Positions 36,727 through 46,478 of a stretch of 64,000 bases of DNA are shown piece after piece. Source of the stretch: Streptomyces sp. AV19 (GTDB lineage Bacteria; Actinomycetota; Actinomycetes; Streptomycetales; Streptomycetaceae); NCBI RefSeq assembly GCF_015999245.1, contig NZ_JAEAMR010000007.1:444419-508418 (forward strand). The letters are read 5' to 3'. The first letter of the stretch is position 1, and every line of letters begins with the position of its first letter. The position numbers and the translations under genes were made by a program. The notes beneath the pieces were generated by a model. The model made no database searches, had not been told where the DNA came from, and saw nothing but the letters and a program-made list of their open reading frames with translations.

Positions 36727-36858
36727 TGTGCGGGGTGCGCCGGCTTCGCCGGATACCGGCCGTGTGTCGGCTGTGCGGAGGCCCGCAGGCGGTTGTCAGT
36801 GGCCGGGGTTAGGGTCGTTGGTGACCGTCGGTGAAGGCCCAGGGGGAGGTGAGCGCAC

Positions 36859-37551
36859 ATGGCGGGGGAGGGTGGCAACTGCCTGATCCGCAACGACTGG
36901 ATCTGCGCGGAGTACGTGCGCACCAGGGGGCAGGAGCTGATCGACGCGACGCTCCAGCACGTCGGCATCACCGTGGCGTCGGTGCTCATCGGCCTGCTGA
37001 TCGCCTTCCCGCTGGCGCTGGCCGCCCGCCGGTGGCGGGGCGCGGCGGGCCCGGTGCTCGGGATGACGACGGTGCTCTACACGATTCCGTCCCTGGCGAT
37101 GTTCTCGCTGCTCGTGCCGGTCTTCGGGCTGTCCGCGGCGGTCGTGGTCACCGGCCTGGTGCTCTATTCGCTGACGATCCTCGTGCGCAACATCCTGGCC
37201 GGGCTGGCGGCCGTGCCCGAGGAGGCCCGGGAGGCGGCCCGGGGCATGGGGTACGGCCCGGTGCGGCTGCTGTTCGCGGTGGAGCTGCCGCTCGCCCTGC
37301 CCGCGGTGATGGCGGGCGTGCGCATCGCCACGGTCACCACCGTCTCGCTCACCACCGTCGGCGCGCTCACCGGCTACGGCGGCCTGGGCAACCTGATCTA
37401 CGAGGGCCTGCACAGCATCTTCAAGGCCGAGGTCCTCACCGCGTCCGTGCTGTGCGTGCTGCTGGCCGCGGTCGCCGACGTGCTGCTGCTCCTCCTCCAG
37501 CGGCTGCTGACGCCATGGACCCGGACCGGCCGGAAGAGGGCGGTGGCCTGA
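36859..37551 (+). CDS. Osmoprotectant ABC transporter permease (OpuCB/ProW-like)
   Basis: A 230-residue permease with five or six helices and the cytoplasmic EAA loop (EEAREAARGMGYGPVRLLFAVELPLALPAV). GGAGG lies about 9 nt before the ATG. The stop overlaps the next permease start (TGATG), so the two form a heterodimeric channel. Confidence 0.92.
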   Translation: MAGEGGNCLIRNDWICAEYVRTRGQELIDATLQHVGITVASVLIGLLIAFPLALAARRWRGAAGPVLGMTTVLYTIPSLAMFSLLVPVFGLSAAVVVTGLVLYSLTILVRNILAGLAAVPEEAREAARGMGYGPVRLLFAVELPLALPAVMAGVRIATVTTVSLTTVGALTGYGGLGNLIYEGLHSIFKAEVLTASVLCVLLAAVADVLLLLLQRLLTPWTRTGRKRAVA

Positions 37552-38306
37552 TGGGCGTGATCTCCCGTACCTGGACGTGGCTGACCACGGGGGCGCACTG
37601 GTCCGGCCCCGACGGGGTGTGGCACCGGCTGGCCGAGCACCTGGAGCTCACCGCGGTCTGCCTGGTCATCTCCTGCGTCGTCGCCCTGCCCCTGGCCGTC
37701 GTGCTGGGCCACACGGGCCGCGGCGGAGCGCTCGCGGTGAACCTGTCCAACGCGGGCCGCGCGGTGCCCACCTTCGCGGTGCTGGTGCTGCTCACCCTCG
37801 GGCCCCTGGGGGCGTACGAGCCGTGGCCCACGGTCCTCGCCCTCGTGCTCTTCGCGATACCCCCGCTCCTGACCAACGCCTACGTGGGCATGCGCCAGGT
37901 CGACCGCGGCGTCGTCGAGGCGGCCCGGGGCATGGGGATGTCGGGCCGGCAGGTGATCGGCCGGGTCGAACTGCCACTGGCGCTGCCGCTGGTGATGACC
38001 GGGGTGCGTTCCGCCGCCGTCCAGGTGGTGGCCACGGTCTCCATCGCCGCGATGGTCGGGGGCGGGGGCCTCGGCCGGATCATCACGGCGGGCTTCCGGC
38101 TCACCGACACCGCGCAGGTGGTCGCCGGGGCGCTGCTGGTGGCCGCGCTGGCGCTGCTGGTCGAGGGCGTGTTCGTGGCCCTGGAGCGGTACTTGGGCCG
38201 CAGGCGGAGACGCCGCGGCACGGCCCCCGGCCCCGGGCCCGGCCCCGGATCCGACGAAGCCGCCGGAAGCACGTCGCCTGTCCCGAACGAATGGAGTGCC
38301 GCATGA
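37551..38306 (+). CDS. Osmoprotectant ABC transporter permease (OpuCD-like)
   Basis: A 251-residue second permease with the EAA-loop motif VVEAARGMGMSGRQVIGRVELPLALPLV and the same helix pattern as its neighbour. The C-terminus is an Arg-rich and then Pro/Gly-rich tail. Overlaps both neighbours (TGATG upstream, ATGA downstream). Confidence 0.92.
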   Translation: MGVISRTWTWLTTGAHWSGPDGVWHRLAEHLELTAVCLVISCVVALPLAVVLGHTGRGGALAVNLSNAGRAVPTFAVLVLLTLGPLGAYEPWPTVLALVLFAIPPLLTNAYVGMRQVDRGVVEAARGMGMSGRQVIGRVELPLALPLVMTGVRSAAVQVVATVSIAAMVGGGGLGRIITAGFRLTDTAQVVAGALLVAALALLVEGVFVALERYLGRRRRRRGTAPGPGPGPGSDEAAGSTSPVPNEWSAA

Positions 38307-39277
38307 CCAGCACCACCCCGCGCCGAGCGCGCGCCGTCCGCGCCGCGCTGGGGCTGGCGGGAGCCGTCGTCCTGACGGCGGGTCTGGCCGGGTGCGGCGA
38401 CAGCCTGGAGGAGTCCGGCGGTGGCTCCACGAAGTCCGGCCGGGGATCGCTGGTGATCGGATCCGCCTCGTTCACCGAGTCGAAGGTGCTCGCGGAAATA
38501 TACGCGGGGCTGTTGAAGGACGCCGGATATTCCACCTCGATCAAGACCGTGGACGCCCGTGAGCTGTATGAACCGGCACTGGAGAAGGGGCAGATCGATG
38601 TCGTCCCGGAGTACGCGGCCACTCTCGCCGAATTCCTGAACAAGAAGCGGAACGGGATGGACGCCCCGCAGGTCGCCTCTGCCGACCCGGCCGCCACCGT
38701 GAAGGCCCTGCGGAAACTCGCCGAACCGCGCGGGCTCAAGGTGCTCGACCCGGGCCGTGCCGTCGACCAGAACGCCTTCGCCGTGACCAGGGACTTTGCC
38801 GAGGAACACCGGCTCAAGTCGCTTTCCGATCTGGGACGGGCGAAGGTTCCGGTGAGGCTGGCGGCGGGCGACGAATGCAGCCGGCGGCCGTTCTGCGAGC
38901 CGGGGCTGGAGAAGACGTACGGCATCGACGTCACCGCCATAGACCCGTTGGAGGTGGGCAGCACCCAGGCCAAGCAGGCGGTCAAGAGCGGCAAGGACCA
39001 GATGGTCCTGACCACCACGACGGACGCCACGCTGGAGCAGTTCGGGCTGGTCGTGCTCAAGGACGACAAGAACTTGCAGAACTCCGACAACGTGCTCCCC
39101 GTGGTGAATGCGCGGAAGGCCGGTTCGCAGCAGGTCGTGGATGCGCTCGGCAAACTCAACAGGGTGCTGACCACGGAAGATCTGACCACTCTCAACAAGA
39201 AGGTGGACACCGAGCGGCTCAAGCCGGCGGATGTCGCCGAGCGGTATCTCAAGGACAAGGGACTGCTGAGGAAGTAG
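38303..39277 (+). CDS. Osmoprotectant-binding lipoprotein (OpuCC/ProX-like)
   Basis: A 324-residue lipoprotein: signal peptide with lipobox LAGC and lipidated Cys31, then the OpuAC-type binding fold (LVIGSASFTESKVLAEIYAGLL, LYEPALEKGQIDVVPEYAAT). It should capture glycine betaine, choline or carnitine outside the membrane. GGAG precedes the ATG. Together with proV and two permeases this makes a complete importer for osmotic stress. Confidence 0.93.
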   Translation: MTSTTPRRARAVRAALGLAGAVVLTAGLAGCGDSLEESGGGSTKSGRGSLVIGSASFTESKVLAEIYAGLLKDAGYSTSIKTVDARELYEPALEKGQIDVVPEYAATLAEFLNKKRNGMDAPQVASADPAATVKALRKLAEPRGLKVLDPGRAVDQNAFAVTRDFAEEHRLKSLSDLGRAKVPVRLAAGDECSRRPFCEPGLEKTYGIDVTAIDPLEVGSTQAKQAVKSGKDQMVLTTTTDATLEQFGLVVLKDDKNLQNSDNVLPVVNARKAGSQQVVDALGKLNRVLTTEDLTTLNKKVDTERLKPADVAERYLKDKGLLRK

Positions 39278-39339
39278 GGGCTGCATAAGATCAAGGGAAC
39301 GGTTTGGCAGTCGGGTCACACTTTCGAGGCGACGCACGG

Positions 39340-39345
39340 TAAGTT
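39340..39345 (+). promoter_or_regulatory. -10 element for leaderless transcript
   Basis: TAAGTT lies exactly 7 nt before the ATG at 39353; no ribosome-binding site is present. Confidence 0.5.
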
Positions 39346-39352
39346 TCTGGCC

Positions 39353-40423
39353 ATGCCACGAGGACGCCACCGCCATTCCACTTCCCTGCACCGGCTTCTT
39401 CCCCCTTCCCTGGTCGCCGCGACGTCCGTCGCCTGCGCGGCCGGCGCCTGGACCGTGGGTGAACCGCTCGTCATACGCGGCCTGGCCGCCGGGGCGGCCG
39501 CCGCGGCGGTGGTCGGGTCGGTCCTGATGCGCCGTTGGGACCGGTCCGCCGGCAAGCAGGTGGCCCAGCTGACGGCGGCCCGGTCGCGGGACGAATGGAA
39601 GACCGACGAGCGCCTGGCCGAGCTGGAGACGGACCTGGAGGAGACCCGCCAGGCCCGCACCCGGCTGGAGGCCAAGCTGCGCGGCAAGCGGGCGGAGTTG
39701 GCGCGGCTGCGCACCGAGCACGCGGATCTGCTGCGGCGTTACGCGACCGCGGAGACGGAGCGGGCGAGTGCGCTGGAGGGGCGGCGGGTGCTGGAGTCCG
39801 CGGCCGGTGGGGCCAGCTCGGTCGGCGGGGCCGAAGGGGATGCGTCCGCTTCCGTGGAGGTGGAGCGGCCGCGTGTGGCGAAGGCGCTGGAGTCCGCGAT
39901 GCAGGCGCGGGCGGAGCGGCGGGTGGGGCCGGAGGCGTATCGCAAGGCGGCTGACGCGTTGCGGAATCTGGAGCGGAACGGGGCCGCGCAGCGGGGAGAT
40001 GGCGGCGATGACGGTGTGACCTCTGCCGAGGTCGCCGTTGTGCCTGTGGCGGCGGCGCGGGTTGCGGCTGCGGCTGCGGTGGTGCCTGCGGTGGCGCCTG
40101 CGGCCTCTGCCGAGGTCGTGCCGGCCGCTCGTCCGGCGCTGCCGGCCGGGCCGTTGCCCGTGCGGCAGCCGGCGGTGCCGGCTGTGCGGCAGCAGGGTGG
40201 GTTCGACTTCTTCGGGAATGCGAAGGCGCGGGTCAAGCCGGCGTCGGCGTCGGTGCCGGTGCCGGAGTCCGGGCTTGAGCCGAAGCCCGAGTCGAAGCCG
40301 GTCGAGGAGCAGGATCTCGCCGATGTCGTCGGCGAGGAGGCGCTCGCGGAGCGGGTCATCGATCTGACGGCGCATGACGAGACGGAGCAGATCGATGTGG
40401 CGGAGTTGCGCAGCGCGATCTGA
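39353..40423 (+). CDS. Membrane-anchored coiled-coil protein of unknown function
   Basis: A 356-residue protein with two N-terminal membrane helices (about 15-33 and 40-60), a coiled coil (about 85-150, rich in E, R and A with heptad-like spacing) and a low-complexity Ala/Val/Pro-rich region ending in an acidic tail (VEEQDLADVVGEEALAERVI). It is not recognised as a named family. The low-complexity half shows simple codon repetition (GCG, GTG), but the reading frame is intact. Confidence 0.75.
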   Translation: MPRGRHRHSTSLHRLLPPSLVAATSVACAAGAWTVGEPLVIRGLAAGAAAAAVVGSVLMRRWDRSAGKQVAQLTAARSRDEWKTDERLAELETDLEETRQARTRLEAKLRGKRAELARLRTEHADLLRRYATAETERASALEGRRVLESAAGGASSVGGAEGDASASVEVERPRVAKALESAMQARAERRVGPEAYRKAADALRNLERNGAAQRGDGGDDGVTSAEVAVVPVAAARVAAAAAVVPAVAPAASAEVVPAARPALPAGPLPVRQPAVPAVRQQGGFDFFGNAKARVKPASASVPVPESGLEPKPESKPVEEQDLADVVGEEALAERVIDLTAHDETEQIDVAELRSAI

Positions 40424-40465
40424 GGTGGCGGGGTAGGGGTGGGTGGGGGCTGGCGCCTTTGGTGA

Positions 40466-40962
40466 TGCCCCGGACCCTCCCCCAGAGGGGGCACCCCCAC
40501 TTTCACCGTTTCCCGGGGAGGCCCCGGACCCCGTCCGCCCTTCGGGCGGATGTGGGGGCTCCGCCCCTTGCACCCCCGCCGGGCTCCGCCCCTGGACCCC
40601 CGCCAGGGCTCCGGCCCTGCACCCCCGCCGGGGCTCCGCCCCTGGATACCTGTCGGGGCTCCCGCCCCTGGACACCTGTCGGGGCGCCCCGCCCCCCCTG
40701 CGCTCCCGCAGGCCCTGCGCCCCCGGGGCTCCGCCCCTAGGCCCCTGACGGGGCTTCGCCCCTGCGTCTCCGCCGGGCCTTCGCCCCTGCACCGCCGACC
40801 GCGAGGCTGCGTCCTCCCGCCCCCGCAACTGCTCCTCCGCAACCGCGCCCCCCGCAACCGCGCCCCTCCGCAACTGCCCCCCCGCAACCGCCCCCCGCGC
40901 GGTTGTCCTCAAGTACCGGACGGGCGGATCGGGGCTCCGCCCCGGATCCTGTCTGCAACGCG
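40466..40962. repeat. Dispersed element, copy 6, expanded by tandem sub-repeats
   Basis: The left terminus carries the palindromic insertion (about 40483-40505) followed by TTTCACCGTTTC. About nine irregular 27-30-bp units built on GGGGCTCCGCCCCTG plus a C-rich spacer cover 40550-40790. A second array of CCGCAACCGCGCCCC-like units covers about 40820-40905, then TTGTCCTCAAGTACCGGACG, half of the usual core. No gene is supported in the 579-nt gap between convergent genes. Confidence 0.82.
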
Positions 40963-41002
40963 GCTGTGTCGGAAACGAAATTGCCCGACCGCTACTTGTC
41001 GA

Positions 41003-42145
41003 TTACTTGTCGATGTCTCCGACCACGAAGAACAGCGAGCCCAGGATCGCCACCATGTCCGCCACCAGCGTCCCCGGCAGCAGTTCCACCAGTGCCTGGA
41101 TGTTGTTGAAGGACGCCGAGCGGAGCTTCAGGCGGTACGGGGTCTTCTCGCCCTTGGAGACCAGGTAGTAGCCGTTGAGGCCGAGCGGGTTCTCGGTCCA
41201 GGCGTACGTCGCGCCCTCGGGGGCCTTGAGGACCTTCGGGAGGCGCTGGTTGACGGGGCCCGGCGGGAGGTCCGCCAGGCGGTCGAGGCAAGCGGCGGCC
41301 AGGTCCAGCGAGTTGTGCGTCTGCTCCAGCAGGCACTCGAAGCGGGCGAGGCAGTCGCCCTCCTCGCGGGTGACGACCTTCAGGACGTCGCCGAGCTCCC
41401 CGTACGCCAGGTACGGCTCGTCGCGGCGCAGGTCGAAATCCACGCCGGAGGCGCGGGCGATGGGGCCGCTCACGCCGTAGGCGTGCACCGTCTCCGGGGA
41501 CAGGACGCCGACGCCGCGCGTCCGCCCGCGGAAGATCTCGTTGCCGAGGACCAGCCGGTCGTGGACGTCCATCCGGGAGCGGACCTCGGCGACCGCCGTG
41601 CGGGCGCGGCCGAGCCAGCCCGCGGGGAGGTCCTCCTTCAGGCCGCCGACGCGGTTGAACATGTAGTGCATCCGGCCGCCGGAGACCTCCTCCATCACCT
41701 GCTGGAGCACCTCGCGCTCGCGGAAGGCGTGGAAGACGGGGGTGATGCCGCCCAGCTCCAGCGGGTAGGAGCCGAGGAACATCAGGTGGTTGAGCACCCG
41801 GTTCAGCTCGGCCAGCAGCGTGCGCAGCCACACCGCGCGCTCGGGCACCTCCATGCCCAGCATCCGCTCGACGGCCATGACGACGCCCAGCTCGTTGGAG
41901 AAGGCGGACAGCCAGTCGTGGCGGTTGGCGAGCACGACGATCTGCCGGTAGTCGCGCGCCTCGAACAGCTTCTCCGCGCCCCGGTGCATGTAGCCGATCA
42001 CCGGCTCGGCGCTGCGGACGCGCTCGCCGTCGAGGACGAGGCGCAGCCTCAGCACCCCGTGGGTGGAGGGGTGCTGAGGGCCGATGTTGAGCACCATGTC
42101 GGTGCTCTCCGCCGCGCCGCCGATGCCGACCGTCGTCTCCGTCAT
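41003..42145 (-). CDS. nuoD2: NuoD-like NADH-quinone oxidoreductase subunit D, orphan copy (NuoD2)
   Basis: A 380-residue homologue of the 49-kDa complex I subunit. [15 protein letters not shown] opens the conserved region, HRGAEKL is at residues 54-60, and [24 protein letters not shown] and DLPPGPVN follow; it ends DIDK. No other nuo subunits are next to it, so it is a stand-alone paralogue as known in Streptomyces. It is coupled (ATGA) to an upstream MidA-type methyltransferase gene. TACTTGTCGAT is directly duplicated at its 3' end. Confidence 0.9.
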   Translation of the reverse strand: MTETTVGIGGAAESTDMVLNIGPQHPSTHGVLRLRLVLDGERVRSAEPVIGYMHRGAEKLFEARDYRQIVVLANRHDWLSAFSNELGVVMAVERMLGMEVPERAVWLRTLLAELNRVLNHLMFLGSYPLELGGITPVFHAFREREVLQQVMEEVSGGRMHYMFNRVGGLKEDLPAGWLGRARTAVAEVRSRMDVHDRLVLGNEIFRGRTRGVGVLSPETVHAYGVSGPIARASGVDFDLRRDEPYLAYGELGDVLKVVTREEGDCLARFECLLEQTHNSLDLAAACLDRLADLPPGPVNQRLPKVLKAPEGATYAWTENPLGLNGYYLVSKGEKTPYRLKLRSASFNNIQALVELLPGTLVADMVAILGSLFFVVGDIDK

Positions 42146-43173
42146 GGGAACAGTTTCTCAGCCGGTGGCAGCAGGTCCGCGCACTCCCGGCCCACCGGCT
42201 GGAGCAGCCAGCCGAAGGCGCCCAGGCCGCCGGGGGCGGTCAGCTCGCCCGCCTCGCCGGCGGCGCCCAGGGCCCGGACGTACGCGGCCGGGTCCGTCGA
42301 GGCGAGGGAGAGCGGCGGGCGGCTGCCGTCCACGCCCAGGGCGCGCAGCGCGTCGCGCTGGTTCGTCAGCCGGGCGTCCGGCCCGGCGCAGGCGTCGAGC
42401 GCCACGTGCGCGGTGATGTCGCACGAACCGTCCGGTACGGGCCGCACTTCGCGGCCCTCGCGGAAGCCGGTCAGGGTGCCGAAGGGCGGGCGGGACTCCC
42501 GCTCGTGCGCGTAGTCCACGGCCACGGCGAGGCCGGCCCGCAGGGTGCCGACCGCCCGGGCCCACGCCTCGTCCCGCGTCCGCCCGATCTCGGCCCGGCT
42601 GCCGGGCGGGGCGCCCTCGACCGGCCACCAGCGGGCCAGCCAGTCGGCGTCCGCGCCGGAGACAGGGTCGCCGGGCAGTTCCTCGCCGTCCTCCTGGACG
42701 AGCACCAGGCGCGGCGTCCCCGCGCCGTCGGCCTCGACGACGTCCAGCGGGACGTTGTCCAGCCACTCGTTGGCGAAGAGCAGACCGGTCACCCCTTCGG
42801 GTGGTGCGTCCCGCCACAGGATCCGTTCGTCGAGCCCGGCCGGGCGGGCGGCGCGCTCGACGGCGTACGGGCGCAGCCGCGCGGCCAGTTCCGGCGGGCA
42901 GTGCGCCAGGACGCCGGAGACCAGTTCGCCGCGGCCCGCCCCCAGGTCGGTGAAGGCCAGCTCGGCGGGGTGGCCGAGCGCGGCGTCGACGCGACGCAGC
43001 AGTTCGGCCACCGCGCCCGCGTAGAGCGGGGAGGCGTGCACGGAGGTACGGAAGTGGCCGGCGGGGCCCTCGGGGCGGTGGTAGAAGCCGCCGGGCCCGT
43101 AGAGGGCGGCCTCCGCCGCCGCCCGCCAGGTGCGCGTCCCGGACGCCCTGCCGGAAGTCATGCCGGATGTCAT
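42142..43173 (-). CDS. SAM-dependent methyltransferase, MidA/NDUFAF7 family
   Basis: A 343-residue protein with the MidA layout: [35 protein letters not shown], the SAM-binding [16 protein letters not shown] (about 93-108) and [17 protein letters not shown]. The human relative NDUFAF7 dimethylates an arginine of NDUFS2, the NuoD homologue. Here the gene overlaps nuoD2, whose corresponding residue is Arg55. The ATG at 43173 is followed by another in-frame ATG five codons later that could also serve. Confidence 0.88.
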   Translation of the reverse strand: MTSGMTSGRASGTRTWRAAAEAALYGPGGFYHRPEGPAGHFRTSVHASPLYAGAVAELLRRVDAALGHPAELAFTDLGAGRGELVSGVLAHCPPELAARLRPYAVERAARPAGLDERILWRDAPPEGVTGLLFANEWLDNVPLDVVEADGAGTPRLVLVQEDGEELPGDPVSGADADWLARWWPVEGAPPGSRAEIGRTRDEAWARAVGTLRAGLAVAVDYAHERESRPPFGTLTGFREGREVRPVPDGSCDITAHVALDACAGPDARLTNQRDALRALGVDGSRPPLSLASTDPAAYVRALGAAGEAGELTAPGGLGAFGWLLQPVGRECADLLPPAEKLFP

Positions 43174-43281
43174 GTGCCCACGCTAAGCGCCCCGGGCGGT
43201 CCGGGGGCCTCCACCTTGGGGAGTAGGCGGGGCGGGACGGGATCGATCGCCGGGCGGACCCCGGCGGGCGGCTCGCGTGCC

Positions 43282-43287
43282 TACGCT
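43282..43287 (+). promoter_or_regulatory. -10 element for leaderless histidine-kinase transcript
   Basis: TACGCT lies exactly 7 nt before the GTG at 43295. Confidence 0.5.
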
Positions 43288-43294
43288 GGGTGAC

Positions 43295-44500
43295 GTGCAC
43301 CGCCTCTACGACTTCCTCCGCAGACACCCCACAGGTGTGGACAGCTTCTGGGCCGTGTTGCTGCTGGGGCTGTGCGCCCTGACGTTGTCCGAGGACCCGA
43401 CGGCCACGGCGCTCCACCAGGCCGGTGTCGTCGTGGTCTCGCTCGTCATGTGCCTGGTGCTCGCACTGCGGCGGCGCGCGCCCGTGCCGATGCTGCTCCT
43501 GGCGACCGCGACCGGCCTCGCCCAGCTCGCCTTCAACATCGAAGGCAACATCTTCGACCTCCCGATGCTGGTGGTCGTCTACACCGTGGCGTCCGGCACG
43601 GTCCGCTGGGCCTCGTGGTTCGCGCTGGTCGGCGGCCTGCTGGCGCCGGTGCTGTACTTCTGGCGCTGGCCGGATCCGGGCCAGGCCGACCTCGTCCACA
43701 CCCTCTTCGGCCTCGCCTTCGCCGCCTTCCCCTTCCTCCTCGCCTGGGTCCTCGGCGACCGGATGCGCACCCGCCGCGCCTACTGGGCCCAGCTGGAGGA
43801 GCGCGCCACGCGGCTGGAGAAGGAGCGCGAGCAGCAGTCGAAGATGGCGGTCGCCGCGGAGCGCGCGCGCATCGCCCGCGAGCTGCACGACGTCGTCGCG
43901 CACAACGTGTCGGTCATGGTCGTGCAGGCCGACGGCGCCGCGTACGTCCTGGACTCCTCGCCCGAGACGGCCAGGCAGGCGCTGGAGACGATCTCCGGCA
44001 CCGGGCGCCAGGCCCTCGCCGAGATGCGCCGCCTGCTGGGTGTGCTGCGCTCGGAGGAGGGCGCGCCGTCCGGCGGCGAGTACGTCCCGCAGCCCGACGT
44101 GGAGCAGATCGAGGAGCTCGTCGAGCAGGTGCGGGGGGCGGGGCTGCCGGTCGATTACAAGATCGAGGGCAGCGCCCGTCCGCTGCCCAGCGGTGTGGAG
44201 CTGACCGCCTACCGGATCGTCCAGGAGGCGCTCACCAACGCCCGCAAGCACGGCGGGCCGGACGTCGGCGCCAGCGTGCGGCTCACCTATTTCGACGACG
44301 GGCTCGGGCTGCTCGTCGAGGACGACGGGCGGGGCGCGCAGCACGAGCTCTACGAGTCGGGCGGGGCGGACGGGATGGGGCACGGCCTCATCGGGATGCG
44401 CGAGCGCGTCGGCATGGTCGGGGGCACGCTGGACGCGGGGCCGCGGCCGGGCGGCGGCTTCCGGATCAGTGTGCTGCTGCCTGCCAAGCCCGGGCGCTGA
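43295..44500 (+). CDS. NarL-type sensor histidine kinase
   Basis: A 401-residue membrane kinase: five or six helices in the first 150 residues, a short coiled coil, the HisKA_3 dimerisation/phosphoacceptor region with His198 (RIARELHDVVAHNVSVMV) and a HATPase domain (EALTNARKHGG, DDGRG, GHGLIGMRERV). It phosphorylates the response regulator encoded 68 nt downstream. GTG 43295 fits the leaderless promoter; GTG 43277 is in frame but lies upstream of the -10 element. The signal is unknown. Confidence 0.92.
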   Translation: MHRLYDFLRRHPTGVDSFWAVLLLGLCALTLSEDPTATALHQAGVVVVSLVMCLVLALRRRAPVPMLLLATATGLAQLAFNIEGNIFDLPMLVVVYTVASGTVRWASWFALVGGLLAPVLYFWRWPDPGQADLVHTLFGLAFAAFPFLLAWVLGDRMRTRRAYWAQLEERATRLEKEREQQSKMAVAAERARIARELHDVVAHNVSVMVVQADGAAYVLDSSPETARQALETISGTGRQALAEMRRLLGVLRSEEGAPSGGEYVPQPDVEQIEELVEQVRGAGLPVDYKIEGSARPLPSGVELTAYRIVQEALTNARKHGGPDVGASVRLTYFDDGLGLLVEDDGRGAQHELYESGGADGMGHGLIGMRERVGMVGGTLDAGPRPGGGFRISVLLPAKPGR

Positions 44501-44568
44501 GCGCCGGCTTCTACCGGTCTTCTGGTGAACTTCTCGTTCTCGTGAGCTTTTCGGAAAGGGACTCTTGC

Positions 44569-45243
44569 ATGGCGATCCGTGTGATGCTCGTCGATGACCA
44601 GGCGCTCCTGCGCACCGGCTTCCGCATGGTGCTGGCCGCCCAGCCCGACATGGAGGTCGTCGCCGAGGCCGGTGACGGCGCGGAGGCGCTGGAGGTGCTG
44701 GGCGCGACGGCGGTGGACGTGGTGCTGATGGACGTCCGCATGCCGCGGCTGGACGGGGTCGAGGCGACGCGGCGCATCTGCGCCCAGGAGAACGCGCCGA
44801 AGGTGCTCATCCTGACCACCTTCGACCTGGACGAGTACGCCTTCTCGGCGCTGAAGGTCGGCGCGAGCGGTTTCATGCTCAAGGACGTGCCGCCGGCCGA
44901 GCTGCTGGGCGCGATCCGCGCCGTCCACAGCGGTGACGCGGTGGTGGCCCCGAGCACGACGCGCCGCCTCCTGGACCGCTTCACCCCGATGCTGCCGGGC
45001 ACCGCCCCGACACCGGCCGACGCACAGATCGGGCGGCTGACGGACCGGGAGCGGGAGGTGATGCTGCTGGTGGCGCAGGGGCTGTCGAACGGGGAGATCG
45101 CGGGGCGGCTGGTGCTGTCGGAGGCGACGGTGAAGACGCATGTGGGGCGGATCCTGACGAAGCTGGGGCTTCGGGACCGGGTGCAGGTGGTGGTGATGGC
45201 TTATGAGAGTGGGCTGGTGCGGGCGGGTGGGGGTGGGTTGTAG
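44569..45243 (+). CDS. LuxR/NarL-family response regulator
   Basis: A 224-residue regulator with a receiver domain (phosphoacceptor Asp55 in VVLMDVRMPRLDG) and a C-terminal LuxR helix-turn-helix (LTDREREVMLLVAQGLSNGEIAGRLVLSEATVKTHVGRILTKLGLRDR). GGAAAGGG precedes the ATG by 8 nt. It is partner to the upstream kinase. A dispersed repeat begins at the stop codon. Confidence 0.95.
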   Translation: MAIRVMLVDDQALLRTGFRMVLAAQPDMEVVAEAGDGAEALEVLGATAVDVVLMDVRMPRLDGVEATRRICAQENAPKVLILTTFDLDEYAFSALKVGASGFMLKDVPPAELLGAIRAVHSGDAVVAPSTTRRLLDRFTPMLPGTAPTPADAQIGRLTDREREVMLLVAQGLSNGEIAGRLVLSEATVKTHVGRILTKLGLRDRVQVVVMAYESGLVRAGGGGL

Positions 45244-45526
45244 TGGCCCCCGTCCCGCCCTTTCGCCGTTTCCGCAGGGGCTGCGCCCCTTCGTAACCCG
45301 CTTCCAGGGCTTCGCCCCGGCCCCCGCAATGCGGCTTCGCCGCATTGTCCTCAAGCGCCGGACGGGCTGAATTGTGCGCCCGGGCCGCATTTACCGGGCC
45401 GCGTTTCAAGGCCGGTACGCAATCCAGCCTGGCTGGGGGCGACGACCCGGTTCAACGCGGCGAAGCCGCGTCAACGGGCCCGGGGCCTGCCCCGGGAGAA
45501 ACGGTGAAAGGGCGGGGGCGGGGAGA
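45243..45526. repeat. Dispersed palindromic element, copy 7
   Basis: Left terminus CGTCCCGCCCTTTCGCCGTT, core half GTCCTCAAGCGCCGGACGGG (about 45350), an internal variable section (GCGCCCGGGCC, CCGGGCCGCG) and right terminus GAAACGGTGAAAGGGCGGGG (about 45500-45519). It fills the 341-nt gap between the convergent response regulator and LysR genes. Confidence 0.83.
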
Positions 45527-45584
45527 AAACCCGTCCAGCAGGCCGAGGGGCACGGCCGGTTTAACGGGTGTGGTCATGGCGTGG

Positions 45585-46478
45585 TCATGAACGGGGAGTC
45601 CGGCAGGGGGAGTTGGTCATGTCACCGCCCCCGGCCAGCACCCGCACCGCCGCCAGGAAGTCCTCCGTACCGGGGTGCGTGGGGTGCACGGGGTATGCGA
45701 GGTACACCGTCACCGCCGGTGCGTCGGCGACCGGGACGTAGCGCACGCCGGGATGCGCATGGCTCTCGACCGTGCCCATCGATGTGACCCCGATCGCCTC
45801 GCCGGTGCAGACGGCGCCGAGCCATTCGTCCACGTTCCGCAACTCCACCACGCGCCGCGGCCGCCGCTCCGGGGGCCACAGTTCGGGACTCGCGGAGCTC
45901 AGGTCGGAGCAGAGCGCGAGCGTCTCGTCGGCCAGGTCGGCGAGGACGATCCGGTCGCGGCCGGCGAGGGGGTGGTCGTCGGGGAGGGCGGCGAGGCGTT
46001 CTTCCCAGTACAGGGCCTCGGTCCTGATGCGCGGGTCGCCGGGGAGCGCGCGGACCACCGCCACGTCCGCGTCCCCGGAGGCCAGCCCGGCGCTGCGGTT
46101 GTCGTGCCGCCGCAGTTCCAGCGGGACGTGCGGGTGCTCGCGCCGCCAGGACCGCAGCAGCGGGACCGTGAGCCGGCCCAGGACCGCGCAGCTGTAGCCG
46201 ATGCGCAGCGGCCGGGAGACGGCGGCGGTGTCGGCGAGCGCCGCGTCGAGGTGGGAGAGGATCGCCCGGCCGTGGTCGTGCAGGGTCCGCCCGGCGGGGG
46301 TGAGGGCCAGCCGCCGGGACGAGCGGTCCACCAGCCGTACCCCGACCCGGTTCTCCAGCTGGGCCAGGGTGCGGGAGAGGGCGGGCTGGGTCATGTGCAG
46401 CGCGCCGGCCGCGGCGGTGATGGTGCCCCGCTCGGCGATGGCGACGAGGGCCTTGAGGTGGCGCAGTTCCACATCCAT
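45585..46478 (-). CDS. LysR-family transcriptional regulator
   Basis: A 297-residue LysR regulator: N-terminal helix-turn-helix (ELRHLKALVAIAERGTITAAAGALHMTQPALSRTLAQLE, split here as family pattern) and a C-terminal periplasmic-binding-like effector domain. It is divergent from the SDR gene across 112 nt, the classical arrangement for a LysR protein regulating its neighbour. The ATG at 46478 gives the typical MDVELRHL start. Confidence 0.9.
   Translation of the reverse strand: MDVELRHLKALVAIAERGTITAAAGALHMTQPALSRTLAQLENRVGVRLVDRSSRRLALTPAGRTLHDHGRAILSHLDAALADTAAVSRPLRIGYSCAVLGRLTVPLLRSWRREHPHVPLELRRHDNRSAGLASGDADVAVVRALPGDPRIRTEALYWEERLAALPDDHPLAGRDRIVLADLADETLALCSDLSSASPELWPPERRPRRVVELRNVDEWLGAVCTGEAIGVTSMGTVESHAHPGVRYVPVADAPAVTVYLAYPVHPTHPGTEDFLAAVRVLAGGGDMTNSPCRTPRS

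Noticed and set aside
40543..40905. Possible CRISPR array
   Set aside because: Units are directly abutting and degenerate, no unique spacers of constant length exist, and no cas genes are present.
40550..42514. A 654-codon plus-strand frame starting in the tandem repeats
   Set aside because: The first part is translated repeat DNA and the rest is antisense to nuoD2 and the methyltransferase gene.
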